DNA of 64,000 bases from Actinacidiphila sp. DG2A-62 (lineage in GTDB: Bacteria; Actinomycetota; Actinomycetes; Streptomycetales; Streptomycetaceae): positions 4,884,501-4,948,500 of the forward strand of contig NZ_JAYMGI010000002.1 in NCBI RefSeq assembly GCF_035825295.1, written 5' to 3'. The translations under genes and the position numbers were made by a program. The notes beneath the pieces are model-generated. The model was not told the origin of the DNA and did no database searches. It saw only the letters and a program-made list of their open reading frames with translations. The first letter of the stretch is position 1, and every line of letters begins with the position of its first letter. Below, piece by piece: positions 20,875 to 27,801 of the stretch.

Positions 20875-21111
20875 TCAGGCGCGGAGTTGGCGCTCCCAAC
20901 GAAGGCGCACGCGCAACTTGAAGGCCACGGCGAGGCTGGCCGGAACCGCGATCACGGGTGGTGCGCTGCTCCAAAGAGCGAGCGCGCCTCCGCTGGTGCC
21001 GGCGACGAATAGCGAGCCCTCTCGCGGGGCCGCCTCGATGGTCAGGACAGGACGTGAGACTATGTACTTCTCCAAGTGATCCTCCGGGTTCTCATGCGGG
21101 TTCGGGGGCAT
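20875..21111 (-). CDS. Small hypothetical protein at the AICE left end
   Basis: 78 residues from ATG 21111, no strong RBS. Polar N-terminus (MPPNPHENPEDHLEKYIVSRPVL), then a hydrophobic stretch (ALALWSSAPPVIAVPASLAVAF) that could be one membrane helix, then a basic end (KLRVRLRWERQLRA). No family recognised. Coding character is moderate; it may be a membrane peptide of the element. Confidence 0.45.
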   Translation of the reverse strand: MPPNPHENPEDHLEKYIVSRPVLTIEAAPREGSLFVAGTSGGALALWSSAPPVIAVPASLAVAFKLRVRLRWERQLRA

Positions 21112-21128
21112 ACCAATGGAGATGAAAG

Positions 21129-21156
21129 CCGCCTCCCAGGCAGGGGAGGCGGTTTT
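21129..21156 (+). terminator. Rho-independent terminator
   Basis: Perfect 9-bp stem CCGCCTCCC / GGGAGGCGG with a 6-base loop, followed by TTTT. Read on the plus strand it stops transcripts coming from gpmA; on the minus strand it would sit just upstream of the small ORF. Confidence 0.8.
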
Positions 21157-21385
21157 CGCTCTTTCGCTCCTTGGCGGGGTCAGTATGGCGCTCTTAGGCT
21201 CCTGCCGCAAAGGCAATGGTGAGACGCCCACGATGCAACGATAGGTCGTCGGGGCGCGCATTTTCTTGTATCGCATACTCATGTGCCGTCTGCGCGGTCG
21301 GCGAGCCCCTGCGTGACGGACCGACGGACCGAGCTCTGTCGGCAAGGCTGGCTCGCATGGGCAGGCAGGAGGGGGTGCGCCCGTC

Positions 21386-21452
21386 ATTATTAAGCGGATT
21401 CATAGTTGTCAACTATGACTCCGCTTAATAATCGGCATAGTTGCCAACTATG
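21386..21452. promoter_or_regulatory. Nested palindromes, probable GntR-type operators in the int upstream/left-end region
   Basis: A 17-bp palindrome CATAGTTG-T-CAACTATG (21401-21417) sits inside a larger perfect dyad with 13-bp arms ATTATTAAGCGGA / TCCGCTTAATAAT (21386-21398, 21420-21432). A second copy with central C follows at 21436-21452, spaced 35 bp. The half-sites resemble HutC/KorSA-type GntR operators. The region is AT-rich and continues with related partial dyads to about 21525. Confidence 0.65.
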
Positions 21453-21540
21453 ACTTGGGGTGGTGTCTAATTAAGACACCCACGAGATAGTTGTATCTAT
21501 GTGCAGATCCAACTGTCGCCAACTAAAATTATGTCTCGTA

Positions 21541-22769
21541 CTATTTCGTAGCGCTTAAAATTTCGGCGATAGCCTTACGAGTACGTTCCCGGCTACTCGG
21601 CATCAGGTGCGCGTACACCCTCAGCGTCAGCCCGGCGTCCGAGTGGCCCAGGTACTCGGCCAGCGCCTTCACGCTCTCGCCCGCGTCCAGCAGCACCGAT
21701 GCGTAGAAGTGCCTCAGCGCGTGCATGCCGTGCTCCCGCGCGGAGGCGTGCTCCTCGCCCTTGGCCGGCACCGGGATGGCCCCGGCCGCGGCGAGCGCGG
21801 GCTTCCAGGCGTCGGGGTTAACGAGCTGCGCCAGACGTGCCCGCCGAGAGGCCCCGTGAAGACGAGCTTCCTGGTCACCACCGGTCCACCCGCCACCTTC
21901 CACGGCAGCGTGACATCCACCGGCGGGAACCGCTTCATGTGCGCCCGTAAGGCGTCCGCCACGGGACCGGGCAGCGGCACGTCCCGGAGCTTCCCGCCCT
22001 TCGGCGGCGCGAACACCGCCTTGCTCCGGCTGAGCTTCAGCTGCTGCACCACGTGCACCGTGTCCGCCTCGAAATCGATCGCGTCCACGGCGATGCCCAG
22101 GATCTCGCCCTGCCGCAAGCCGCAGCCCGCACCCAGGTCCACGGTCGCCTGGTACCGATCCGGCAGAGCCGCCCGCACGGCGAAGACCCGCTCAGCCGTC
22201 CAGGGCACGACCCGCTTGATCTCGACCGTGGGCGCCTTCACCGAGCGCGCCGCACACGGGTTCTTGGGCAGGTGCCCGTCGTCCACAGCAGCGCTGAGCA
22301 CACTGCGCACGTTGGAGTAGATCACCCGAGCGTACGAACCGGTGACGCCGGCCGCCGCGAGCTGGCCCACCCAGTCCCGGATGTGCACGGGCTGGAACGA
22401 GCCGAGCGGCCGTGACCCGAGGTACGGGAAGGCATGCCGCCGGAGCTGGCTCTCCATGGAGAATCCGGTGTTCGGGTCGGCCCCGTGGTTGCTGAGCCAG
22501 CGCTCCGCGTACTGCCGGAAGGTGATCCGGCTCGCCTTGGGGTCGATGTAGTGGCCCCGCTCCATGTCCGCCTGCGTCTGCACGAGCCAGGCTTCGGCGA
22601 GGCGGCGCTGCCGGTCGGGGAAGCTCTTGCTCTTCTCCGTCCCGTCCGGCCCGACGTACCGGGCGCGGTAACGCAGGCCCGAGCCGTAACGCTCGGTCTT
22701 CACCTTGCGGCTCTTGCCGTCCGGTCCGACCTCGGTCCTGTACCAGCGATCCTGGATGTGCCCGGCCAT
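21541..22769 (-). pseudogene. int: AICE tyrosine integrase, frameshifted
   Basis: Starts at ATG 22769, where TGATG joins the excisionase stop to the integrase start. N-terminal arm-binding part (YRARYVGPDGTEKSKSFPDRQRR), core-binding helices (YAERWLSNHGADPNTGFSMESQLRRHAFPYLG), catalytic box I (LGAGCGLRQGEILGI, Arg). The frame then breaks near 21826-21838 after LGGHVWR. Box II (MHALRHFYASVLLDAGESVKALAEYLGHSDAGLT, HxxR and H) and the nucleophile in LRVYAHL are in the next frame, ending at 21541. All catalytic residues exist, so a single-base sequencing error would restore a roughly 400-residue enzyme. It acts on the gpmA core site. Confidence 0.85.
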
Positions 22770-23008
22770 CAGGCGGCCACCTCTTCGCGCCGGCCGTCCA
22801 CCCAGGCCCGTACGTCAGCCGGGTCGAAGCGCAGGTGACGGCCGATCCGGAACCCCCGAGGCCCGGTCCGCTTCCGGCGCCACTGGTACACCGTCTCGAC
22901 GCTGGGCAGCTCGAACATCGCCACCAGGTCTTCCGGCGTGAGGTATCGGGTGGGAAGGACGGGCGGGGCGGTGGCCGCTTCCACGGCCTGGCGGCGTCGC
23001 TCAGCCAT
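22769..23008 (-). CDS. xis: Excisionase-type HTH protein
   Basis: 79 residues. A MerR/HTH_17-like winged helix fills most of it: RYLTPEDLVAMFELPSVETVYQWRRKRTGPRGFRIGRHLRFDPADVRAWVDGR. It sits between the RepSA initiator (8-bp overlap) and the integrase (TGATG overlap), the usual xis position in pSAM2-like elements. Predicted to bias the integrase toward excision. Confidence 0.9.
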   Translation of the reverse strand: MAERRRQAVEAATAPPVLPTRYLTPEDLVAMFELPSVETVYQWRRKRTGPRGFRIGRHLRFDPADVRAWVDGRREEVAA

Positions 23009-24275
23009 GGGTGGGTTCTCCTTCCGTTCCGGGGGCGGGTTCGAGGGAGGCGGCGAGCCAGGTTTCGGCGGGGGTCAGGCCGGTGCCGGTGAAGGTCCAG
23101 TGGGAGAGGACGTAGGTCGTTTCCTCGGGGTGGTTCGGCGTCCCGGCTTGGGCGCGGCGGTAGTCCGCGCGGGCGGTGCGCAGGGCGCCGAGGGTGGTGG
23201 AGTAGTGGCGGGTTTTGGTGGAGAAGCGGCCGCGGAAGCCGAGCATGTGGGCCCAGGCGCGCAGGCGTAGGTGTTCGAGGTCTTTGCGGGCGCCGAGGGT
23301 CCATGCGGTGCGGATCATGCGGCGGGCGTGGTCGGTGAGGTGGAGGTGGGCGAGTTCGGCGAGGAAGCGGATGGGGCGGTCGAGGGTGCCGGTGGCGGTC
23401 TCGGCGCCCTTGGTGGCGTATTTGGCGATGTAGGCGGCGACCGCCCGGTCGGTGAGGTCGGAGCCGGTGAAGTCGTTGCTCCGGATGGTGCGGACGTCGA
23501 GTTGGCGGCCGAAGGCGAAGGTGTGGGTGCGGCCGTCGAGGGTGGGCCCGGCGACGCGGGCGGTCGCCGCGGCGGCGCGGATGGCGTCGGTGAGGAGGTC
23601 GGCGGTAGCCCAGGCGGGCGGTGGAGTCGTGCCGCCTTCCGGGCCGTCGAGGCGGATGACGGCGTGGAAGTGGACGGCGCCGCGCTTCTGGTATTCGGCG
23701 ACCTTGGCGAAGGAGACGCGGGCGTACCGGCGGAAGGCGCTTTGGCTGAGTCCGGCCTGCTTGGCGATCTCGCGGCGCAGGTAGATGGAGAAGCGTCGCC
23801 ACAGGGCTCCGGCGTGGGCGTTCCACAGGACGGCGGCTTCGTAGTCGTACGTGTCGGGGTCCAGCGGGGTGCCGAGCTCGGGTGCGTCGGCTTCGTGCGC
23901 GGTCCCGCAGCGGCAGCGGCCGGAGTCGGGACGGTTGTGGACCGGGCCGAAGCCTGGGGCGGTGAACGTCGCGAAGACGCGGGGGTGTTGGGCGACCTCT
24001 TCGGGGGTGCCTTTGCCGCCGCGCAGTCCGGCGGTGATCAGGTGGAAGGTGTCGCGGCGGTAGGTCTCGGCGCAGGCCGGGCAGCGGGTCGTGCGGCGGT
24101 TGTTGCAGCGGACGAGGAGGTGGCCGGCGGGGAGCTGGTCGGAGGTGAGGCGGTGCAGGACGGGGCCTATCTCGCCGGTGGTGGTGTCGAGGGTGTGTTC
24201 GGTGCGGTGGCCGTCGAGGCGGATGGGGTGGGTGCAGCCGCCGAGGCCGGAGAGCTGGCGGAGGAGTTCCGGCAT
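23001..24275 (-). CDS. repSA: RepSA-type replication initiator
   Basis: 424 residues from ATG 24275. Rolling-circle initiator of pSAM2-like AICEs. CPAC and CRCG metal-type cysteines in the N-terminal half, an HUH-like motif HFHAVIRLDG (about residue 203), then YIAKYATKGAE with the candidate catalytic tyrosine (about 290). It nicks the excised circle and starts single-strand replication. The frame remains open upstream to an ATC codon at 24338 with GAAGGGAG just before it, so the true N-terminus may be about 21 residues longer from a rare start. Confidence 0.9.
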   Translation of the reverse strand: MPELLRQLSGLGGCTHPIRLDGHRTEHTLDTTTGEIGPVLHRLTSDQLPAGHLLVRCNNRRTTRCPACAETYRRDTFHLITAGLRGGKGTPEEVAQHPRVFATFTAPGFGPVHNRPDSGRCRCGTAHEADAPELGTPLDPDTYDYEAAVLWNAHAGALWRRFSIYLRREIAKQAGLSQSAFRRYARVSFAKVAEYQKRGAVHFHAVIRLDGPEGGTTPPPAWATADLLTDAIRAAAATARVAGPTLDGRTHTFAFGRQLDVRTIRSNDFTGSDLTDRAVAAYIAKYATKGAETATGTLDRPIRFLAELAHLHLTDHARRMIRTAWTLGARKDLEHLRLRAWAHMLGFRGRFSTKTRHYSTTLGALRTARADYRRAQAGTPNHPEETTYVLSHWTFTGTGLTPAETWLAASLEPAPGTEGEPTHG

Positions 24276-24435
24276 GGTGCCCGTGGCGGCCAGGGCGCCG
24301 AGTTCGGGCAGCGGGGGCGGGGTCGGGCGGGTGATGATGGGACTCCCTTCGCGGGCCGGTGTGCGTGGAGGTGGGCTGCCGGGGCGGCGGATGCTTGGCG
24401 GTATCGGTGCCGCCCCGGCAGTGCGTTGGCGGTGG

Positions 24436-24699
24436 TCAGCGCTGGCGCGGGGGTGCGAGGAGCGCGCGCAGGACCACGGCGACGACGGCGACCGAGACGG
24501 CCGCGGCGGTGACGGCGACCAGGAGGGCGGTCAGGACGACGCCGACCGTGATCACGACGGCCGCGCCACCGGCGATCACGCCGACCGTGGGAGCCGTGCG
24601 GCGGACGGGGGCGGGGGCCTGGCAATGGCAGGCAGGTGCGTGCTGCGTGGGGTGGACCGGGACGGCTGGGGGTGGGGCGTGCTTGGGGCTCAGGAACAC
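24436..24699 (-). CDS. SpdD-like spread protein (small membrane protein)
   Basis: 87 residues from GTG 24699 (GAGAGGAG upstream). Pro/His/Cys-rich N-terminus (HAPACHCQAPAP) followed by a long hydrophobic region (VGVIAGGAAVVITVGVVLTALLVAVTAAAVSVAVVAVVL), one or two membrane helices. Size, composition and position match SpdD-type proteins that help intramycelial spread of AICEs and plasmids. Confidence 0.75.
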   Translation of the reverse strand: MFLSPKHAPPPAVPVHPTQHAPACHCQAPAPVRRTAPTVGVIAGGAAVVITVGVVLTALLVAVTAAAVSVAVVAVVLRALLAPPRQR

Positions 24700-24723
24700 G
24701 ACGGACTCCTCTCGACTACTCGT

Positions 24724-24918
24724 CTAGGTGTGTTTGCCGTTGACGATCTGGACGCCGTCGCGCGTGGTGGTGTCGACGGCGGGGGCGAGGAAGGTGTGAG
24801 CGAGGTAGAAGCCGAACAGGGCGATGACGACGGCGACCCACAGGCGGATGCCGAGGAACTTGATCGCGGCCCAGGCGATGATGCCGAGGACGACGACCAG
24901 GGGCAGGCTGACGGTCAC
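24724..24918 (-). CDS. Small membrane protein of the AICE spread module
   Basis: 64 residues from GTG 24918 (AAAGGAA about 12 bases upstream). Two hydrophobic helices (LPLVVVLGIIAWAAIKFLGI and LWVAVVIALFGFYLAHTFL), then a polar tail DTTTRDGVQIVNGKHT. Lies within the chain of small transfer genes, all on the minus strand. Presumed Spd-type protein; no specific function is known. Confidence 0.72.
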   Translation of the reverse strand: MTVSLPLVVVLGIIAWAAIKFLGIRLWVAVVIALFGFYLAHTFLAPAVDTTTRDGVQIVNGKHT

Positions 24919-24935
24919 GGGCGGGCGGGTTCCTT

Positions 24936-25127
24936 TCAGCGGGCGGGGCAGCGGTGGGTACGGGCGGCCAGCTCGGCGGCGGCCCGGGAGTCGTACTCGG
25001 CCGAGAAGCCGCAGCGCGGGGCGGTGCAGGCGGCGGTGTGCCTCTCGCGGCCCAGCCGGTCGTAGGCGGTGCCGACCTGGACCGGGCCGATGCGGATGAG
25101 GTTGCGGAAGCGGCGGTGGGCGGGCAT
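24936..25127 (-). CDS. Mobile-element transfer protein (small Cys-containing family)
   Basis: 63 residues from ATG 25127 with an excellent AAAGGAGGAG site. Pattern FRNLIRIGPVQVGTAYDRLGRERHTAACTAPRCGFSAEYDSRAAAELAARTHRC matches the small protein regularly found in AICE and Streptomyces plasmid transfer operons. Three Cys and two His could form a zinc knuckle. Exact role undetermined. Confidence 0.8.
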   Translation of the reverse strand: MPAHRRFRNLIRIGPVQVGTAYDRLGRERHTAACTAPRCGFSAEYDSRAAAELAARTHRCPAR

Positions 25128-25142
25128 GGGTGTCTCCTCCTT

Positions 25143-25790
25143 TCAGAGCTGGGCGGCGATGGCTTCGGCGAGCGGCGCGGGGACGCCGAGGCGGGCGCGC
25201 AGGGTCGGGGTGTCGATGGCCGTGCCGGTACGGGTGAGGTGGTCGGCGGCAACCTTGCGGGCGTGGGCGACCAGGGCGGCCGGGACGGCGGGGGCAGGTG
25301 GCGCGGGTGCCAGGTCGGGGGCAGGTACGGATGGAGGTGGGGTTGCCGGGGCTGGCGCGGCGGTCGGTGTCGGGCTGTGCGCGAGGAGCGTTCCGCCGAG
25401 GAAGGCCACGGCCGGCCAGCCCGCGACGAGGATGCGCAGCCACGCGGGTACGGCGTGGACGTCGAGGAGCCCGGCGGTGGCGATGTTGGCCCCGAGGGAG
25501 GCGGTCAGCGAGATCACGAACCAGCACCAGGCCGCGCCCTTGCCGGTACCGGAACGGAGCCGTCTCCAGGCCGCGACGAGCAGCAGGTCGACGAAGACGG
25601 GGTAGGCCCATGCCTTCCAGCCGTGCTGTCCGGCGGCGCCCGCGATGTCGTGCAGGTGAGCGAAGGACAGCGCGGCGGCGATGACCGCTTGGACGAGCAC
25701 CGCGTCGACGCGGGCCAGATGGGCGCGCATGCTGCGGCTCCTTCCGGGTTCGGGCAGGGGAGGGGTAGGGACATGGCGTGAGGCGGTCAC
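25143..25790 (-). CDS. DUF2637 membrane protein (SpdB-like)
   Basis: 215 residues from GTG 25790; ATG 25730 is an alternative. Four hydrophobic helices between about 25 and 135 (AVLVQAVIAAALSFAHLHDIAG, YPVFVDLLLVAAW, WCWFVISLTASLGANIATAG, WPAVAFLGGTLLAH), a Pro/Ala linker, and a C-terminal helical domain (AARKVAADHLTRTGTAIDTPTLRARLGV-like) that could bind DNA or a partner. This DUF2637 layout is standard upstream of RepSA in AICEs and is linked to spread between mycelial compartments. Confidence 0.82.
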   Translation of the reverse strand: MTASRHVPTPPLPEPGRSRSMRAHLARVDAVLVQAVIAAALSFAHLHDIAGAAGQHGWKAWAYPVFVDLLLVAAWRRLRSGTGKGAAWCWFVISLTASLGANIATAGLLDVHAVPAWLRILVAGWPAVAFLGGTLLAHSPTPTAAPAPATPPPSVPAPDLAPAPPAPAVPAALVAHARKVAADHLTRTGTAIDTPTLRARLGVPAPLAEAIAAQL

Positions 25791-25818
25791 GCCGACCGGG
25801 GACGCGTGCGGACGCGGG

Positions 25819-26796
25819 TCAGTCGGTCACCGGGCGGGGCCGCACGACCGGGCCCGGTGTCTCGGCGGGCGGCCGTACGGGCACGTCGGGCCGGAAGGGC
25901 TTGAGCGCGGGCAGGTCGGGGACCAGGTGGGCCCACTCGCGGCAGGTCTCGGCGGCTTCGCCGAGGGAGAGGTACGGGGTGCGGATGCGGGACCAGTCGC
26001 CGGAGGTGTCACCGGCCACGGCGAGGCCGGGCCGTTCGGGGGCGATGGCGCAGGCAGCGGAGACCGCCTCGGGGGCGATGTCGCCGAGTGCCATCTTGGC
26101 GGAGGCTTCGTCGTTGACGCGGTGGCAGACGCGGCCGGTCAACTGGGCTCACAGCATGGTCGCGCCCTTGCCCAGTTCGGCGCCGAAGCGCTGGCCGCAG
26201 ACTTCCAGGTAGATGCCGGCGGCCCGGCCGAGCTGGGCGAGCCGGATGAGTTGGGTGACCATCTCGTCCCGGCGTTCCTCGTCCTTCTTCGTGGCGACGA
26301 GGAAGAGTTCGGCCACCTCGTCGACGAACAGCACGACGGGCACCGGGCGTTCGTGCTCGGGCAGGCCCCAGATGTCGGAGGTGCTCTCCTCGTCCGGTGT
26401 GTTCGGCGCGATGCCCTGCCGGGCTTTGATCAGGTCGTACCGGTCCTCCATTTCCTTGATCAGCACGGGCAGCAGTTCGGCGGCCTGCTCCGGGTCGGTG
26501 GCGAGCGCCGACAGGCGCGGGGCGAAGGGCGCCAGTTCCACGCCTCGCTTGCAGTCGATGCCGACCAGGGCAACGGGCTGAGGGGCGAGGCCGGCGACGA
26601 GGTGACGCAGGTGCATGGACTTGCCGGACAGCGTGGCGCCGAGGGTGAGTTGGTGCGGAACGGTGCGGTAGTCGCGTACGAACGGAGTGGCGTCCTCGCG
26701 CAGCGCGACCGGCACCCGGAGCAGGTCCGGGCGGAGTTTGCGCGGCATGCGCACCCGCCGCAGCACGTCGAAGCCGACGAGCCGCAGTTCGACCAC
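25819..26796 (-). pseudogene. traB: TraB/FtsK-type DNA translocase, broken
   Basis: Core of the AICE conjugation motor, which moves double-stranded DNA between hyphae. Visible from GTG 26796: VVELRLVGFDVLRRVRMPRKL, Walker A GATLSGKS, VALVGIDCKRG, and Walker B PVVLFVDEVAELF. The frame stops at TGA 26151-26149 after GKGATML, then continues in the same frame as AQLTGRVCHRVNDEASAKMALGD to 25819, so one CGA-to-TGA change would explain the break. Upstream of 26796 the frame is closed by TGA at 26808-26806 and the usual N-terminal 150-200 residues are absent. The start of the gene is duplicated in tandem (26598-27307). Confidence 0.83.
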
Positions 26797-27307
26797 GCCC
26801 GGGCATCACCCATGCCGACGGCCGCATCACCTGGACGATCCGACCAGCGATCTTCCTGCCCCTCGCACACCGGCAGGACGCCGAACTCCCAGCATGCGCA
26901 CGAAGCTTCAAGCCCCACCGCGCAGACTGAGTTACAACTTTCTCTACTGGTTCGAGGTGACGCAGGTGCATGGACTTGCCGGACAGCGTGGCGCCGAGGG
27001 TGAGTTGGTGCGGAACGGTGCGGTAGTCGCGTACGAACGGAGTGGCGTCCTCGCGCAGCGCGACCGGCACCCGGAGCAGGTCCGGGCGGAGTTTGCGCGG
27101 CATGCGCACCCGCCGCAGCACGTCGAAGCCGACGAGCCGCAGTTCGACCACGCCCGGGCATCACCCATGCCGACGGCCGCATCACCTGGACGATCCGACC
27201 AGCGATCTTCCTGCCCCTCGCACACCGGCAGGACGCCGAACTCCCAGCATGCGCACGAAGCTTCAAGCCCCACCGCGCAGACTGAGTTACAACTTTCTCT
27301 ACTGGTT
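26598..27307. repeat. 355-bp exact tandem duplication covering the traB 5' part
   Basis: 26598-26952 and 26953-27307 are the same sequence. Each copy holds about 200 bp of traB (through Walker A) plus about 150 bp of foreign sequence that on the plus strand reads ITHADGRITWTIRPAIFLPL... and ends in TGA. The junction lies near CTACTGGTTC. It indicates a recent rearrangement. Confidence 0.9.
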
Positions 27308-27330
27308 CAAGGCGGCTCGCTCCGCTCCCC

Positions 27331-27409
27331 GCGCGCGGCACGGGCGCCGGCCGGGCCTGCGCTCCTGTCTCCGCCCCGCTCCAGCCCGGCCGGCGCCCGT
27401 GCCGCGCGC
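27331..27409. repeat. 26-bp perfect inverted repeat (large hairpin)
   Basis: Arms 27331-27356 (GCGCGCGGCACGGGCGCC...) and 27384-27409 are perfect reverse complements, with a 27-base loop. It lies just outside the 355-bp duplication and before the rightward cargo genes. It may be a strong bidirectional terminator or a structured recombination or transfer site; no T-tract is present. Confidence 0.85.
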
Positions 27410-27448
27410 ATAGCAATCGGCCACCTGACGTCATAGAAGGGGTACGTC

Positions 27449-27757
27449 GTGGCTGGGGCGGTCGGCTACGCGGCTTTACGGAGCCACTTTGGCGCGAGCC
27501 TCGAAGGGCATGGCCCCATCGTCGTGCTTTACCGGGCTGGTCCACAGACTGTCCGACGCGCCGGAAGCTTACGGGGCATGATCACTCGCGCCAAAGCAGC
27601 GCCACCCCAAAGCCGCTACGCCAACCTGATCATGACGCCAGACGAGGTGATTCAGTGCCCCAACCGGCGCCGGCCACGCGGGCTGGTCTGGAACGACCTG
27701 ATGGCGGAGAAGATCGCGCAAATACCCGTTTTGAGTGCGAGGTTCGGCTCTGGTTGA
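27449..27757 (+). CDS. Hypothetical protein of the AICE cargo region
   Basis: 102 residues from GTG 27449 (GAAGGGG 8 bases upstream). No recognised family. The C-terminal half (RYANLIMTPDEVIQCPNRRRPRGLVWNDLMAEKIAQIP) looks more protein-like than the start. It might instead be a decayed fragment created by the adjacent rearrangement. Confidence 0.4.
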   Translation: MAGAVGYAALRSHFGASLEGHGPIVVLYRAGPQTVRRAGSLRGMITRAKAAPPQSRYANLIMTPDEVIQCPNRRRPRGLVWNDLMAEKIAQIPVLSARFGSG

Positions 27758-27801
27758 CTGAACGCACCGATACCGTCTGCGTGATGTAAGCGGGGCAAGA
27801 A

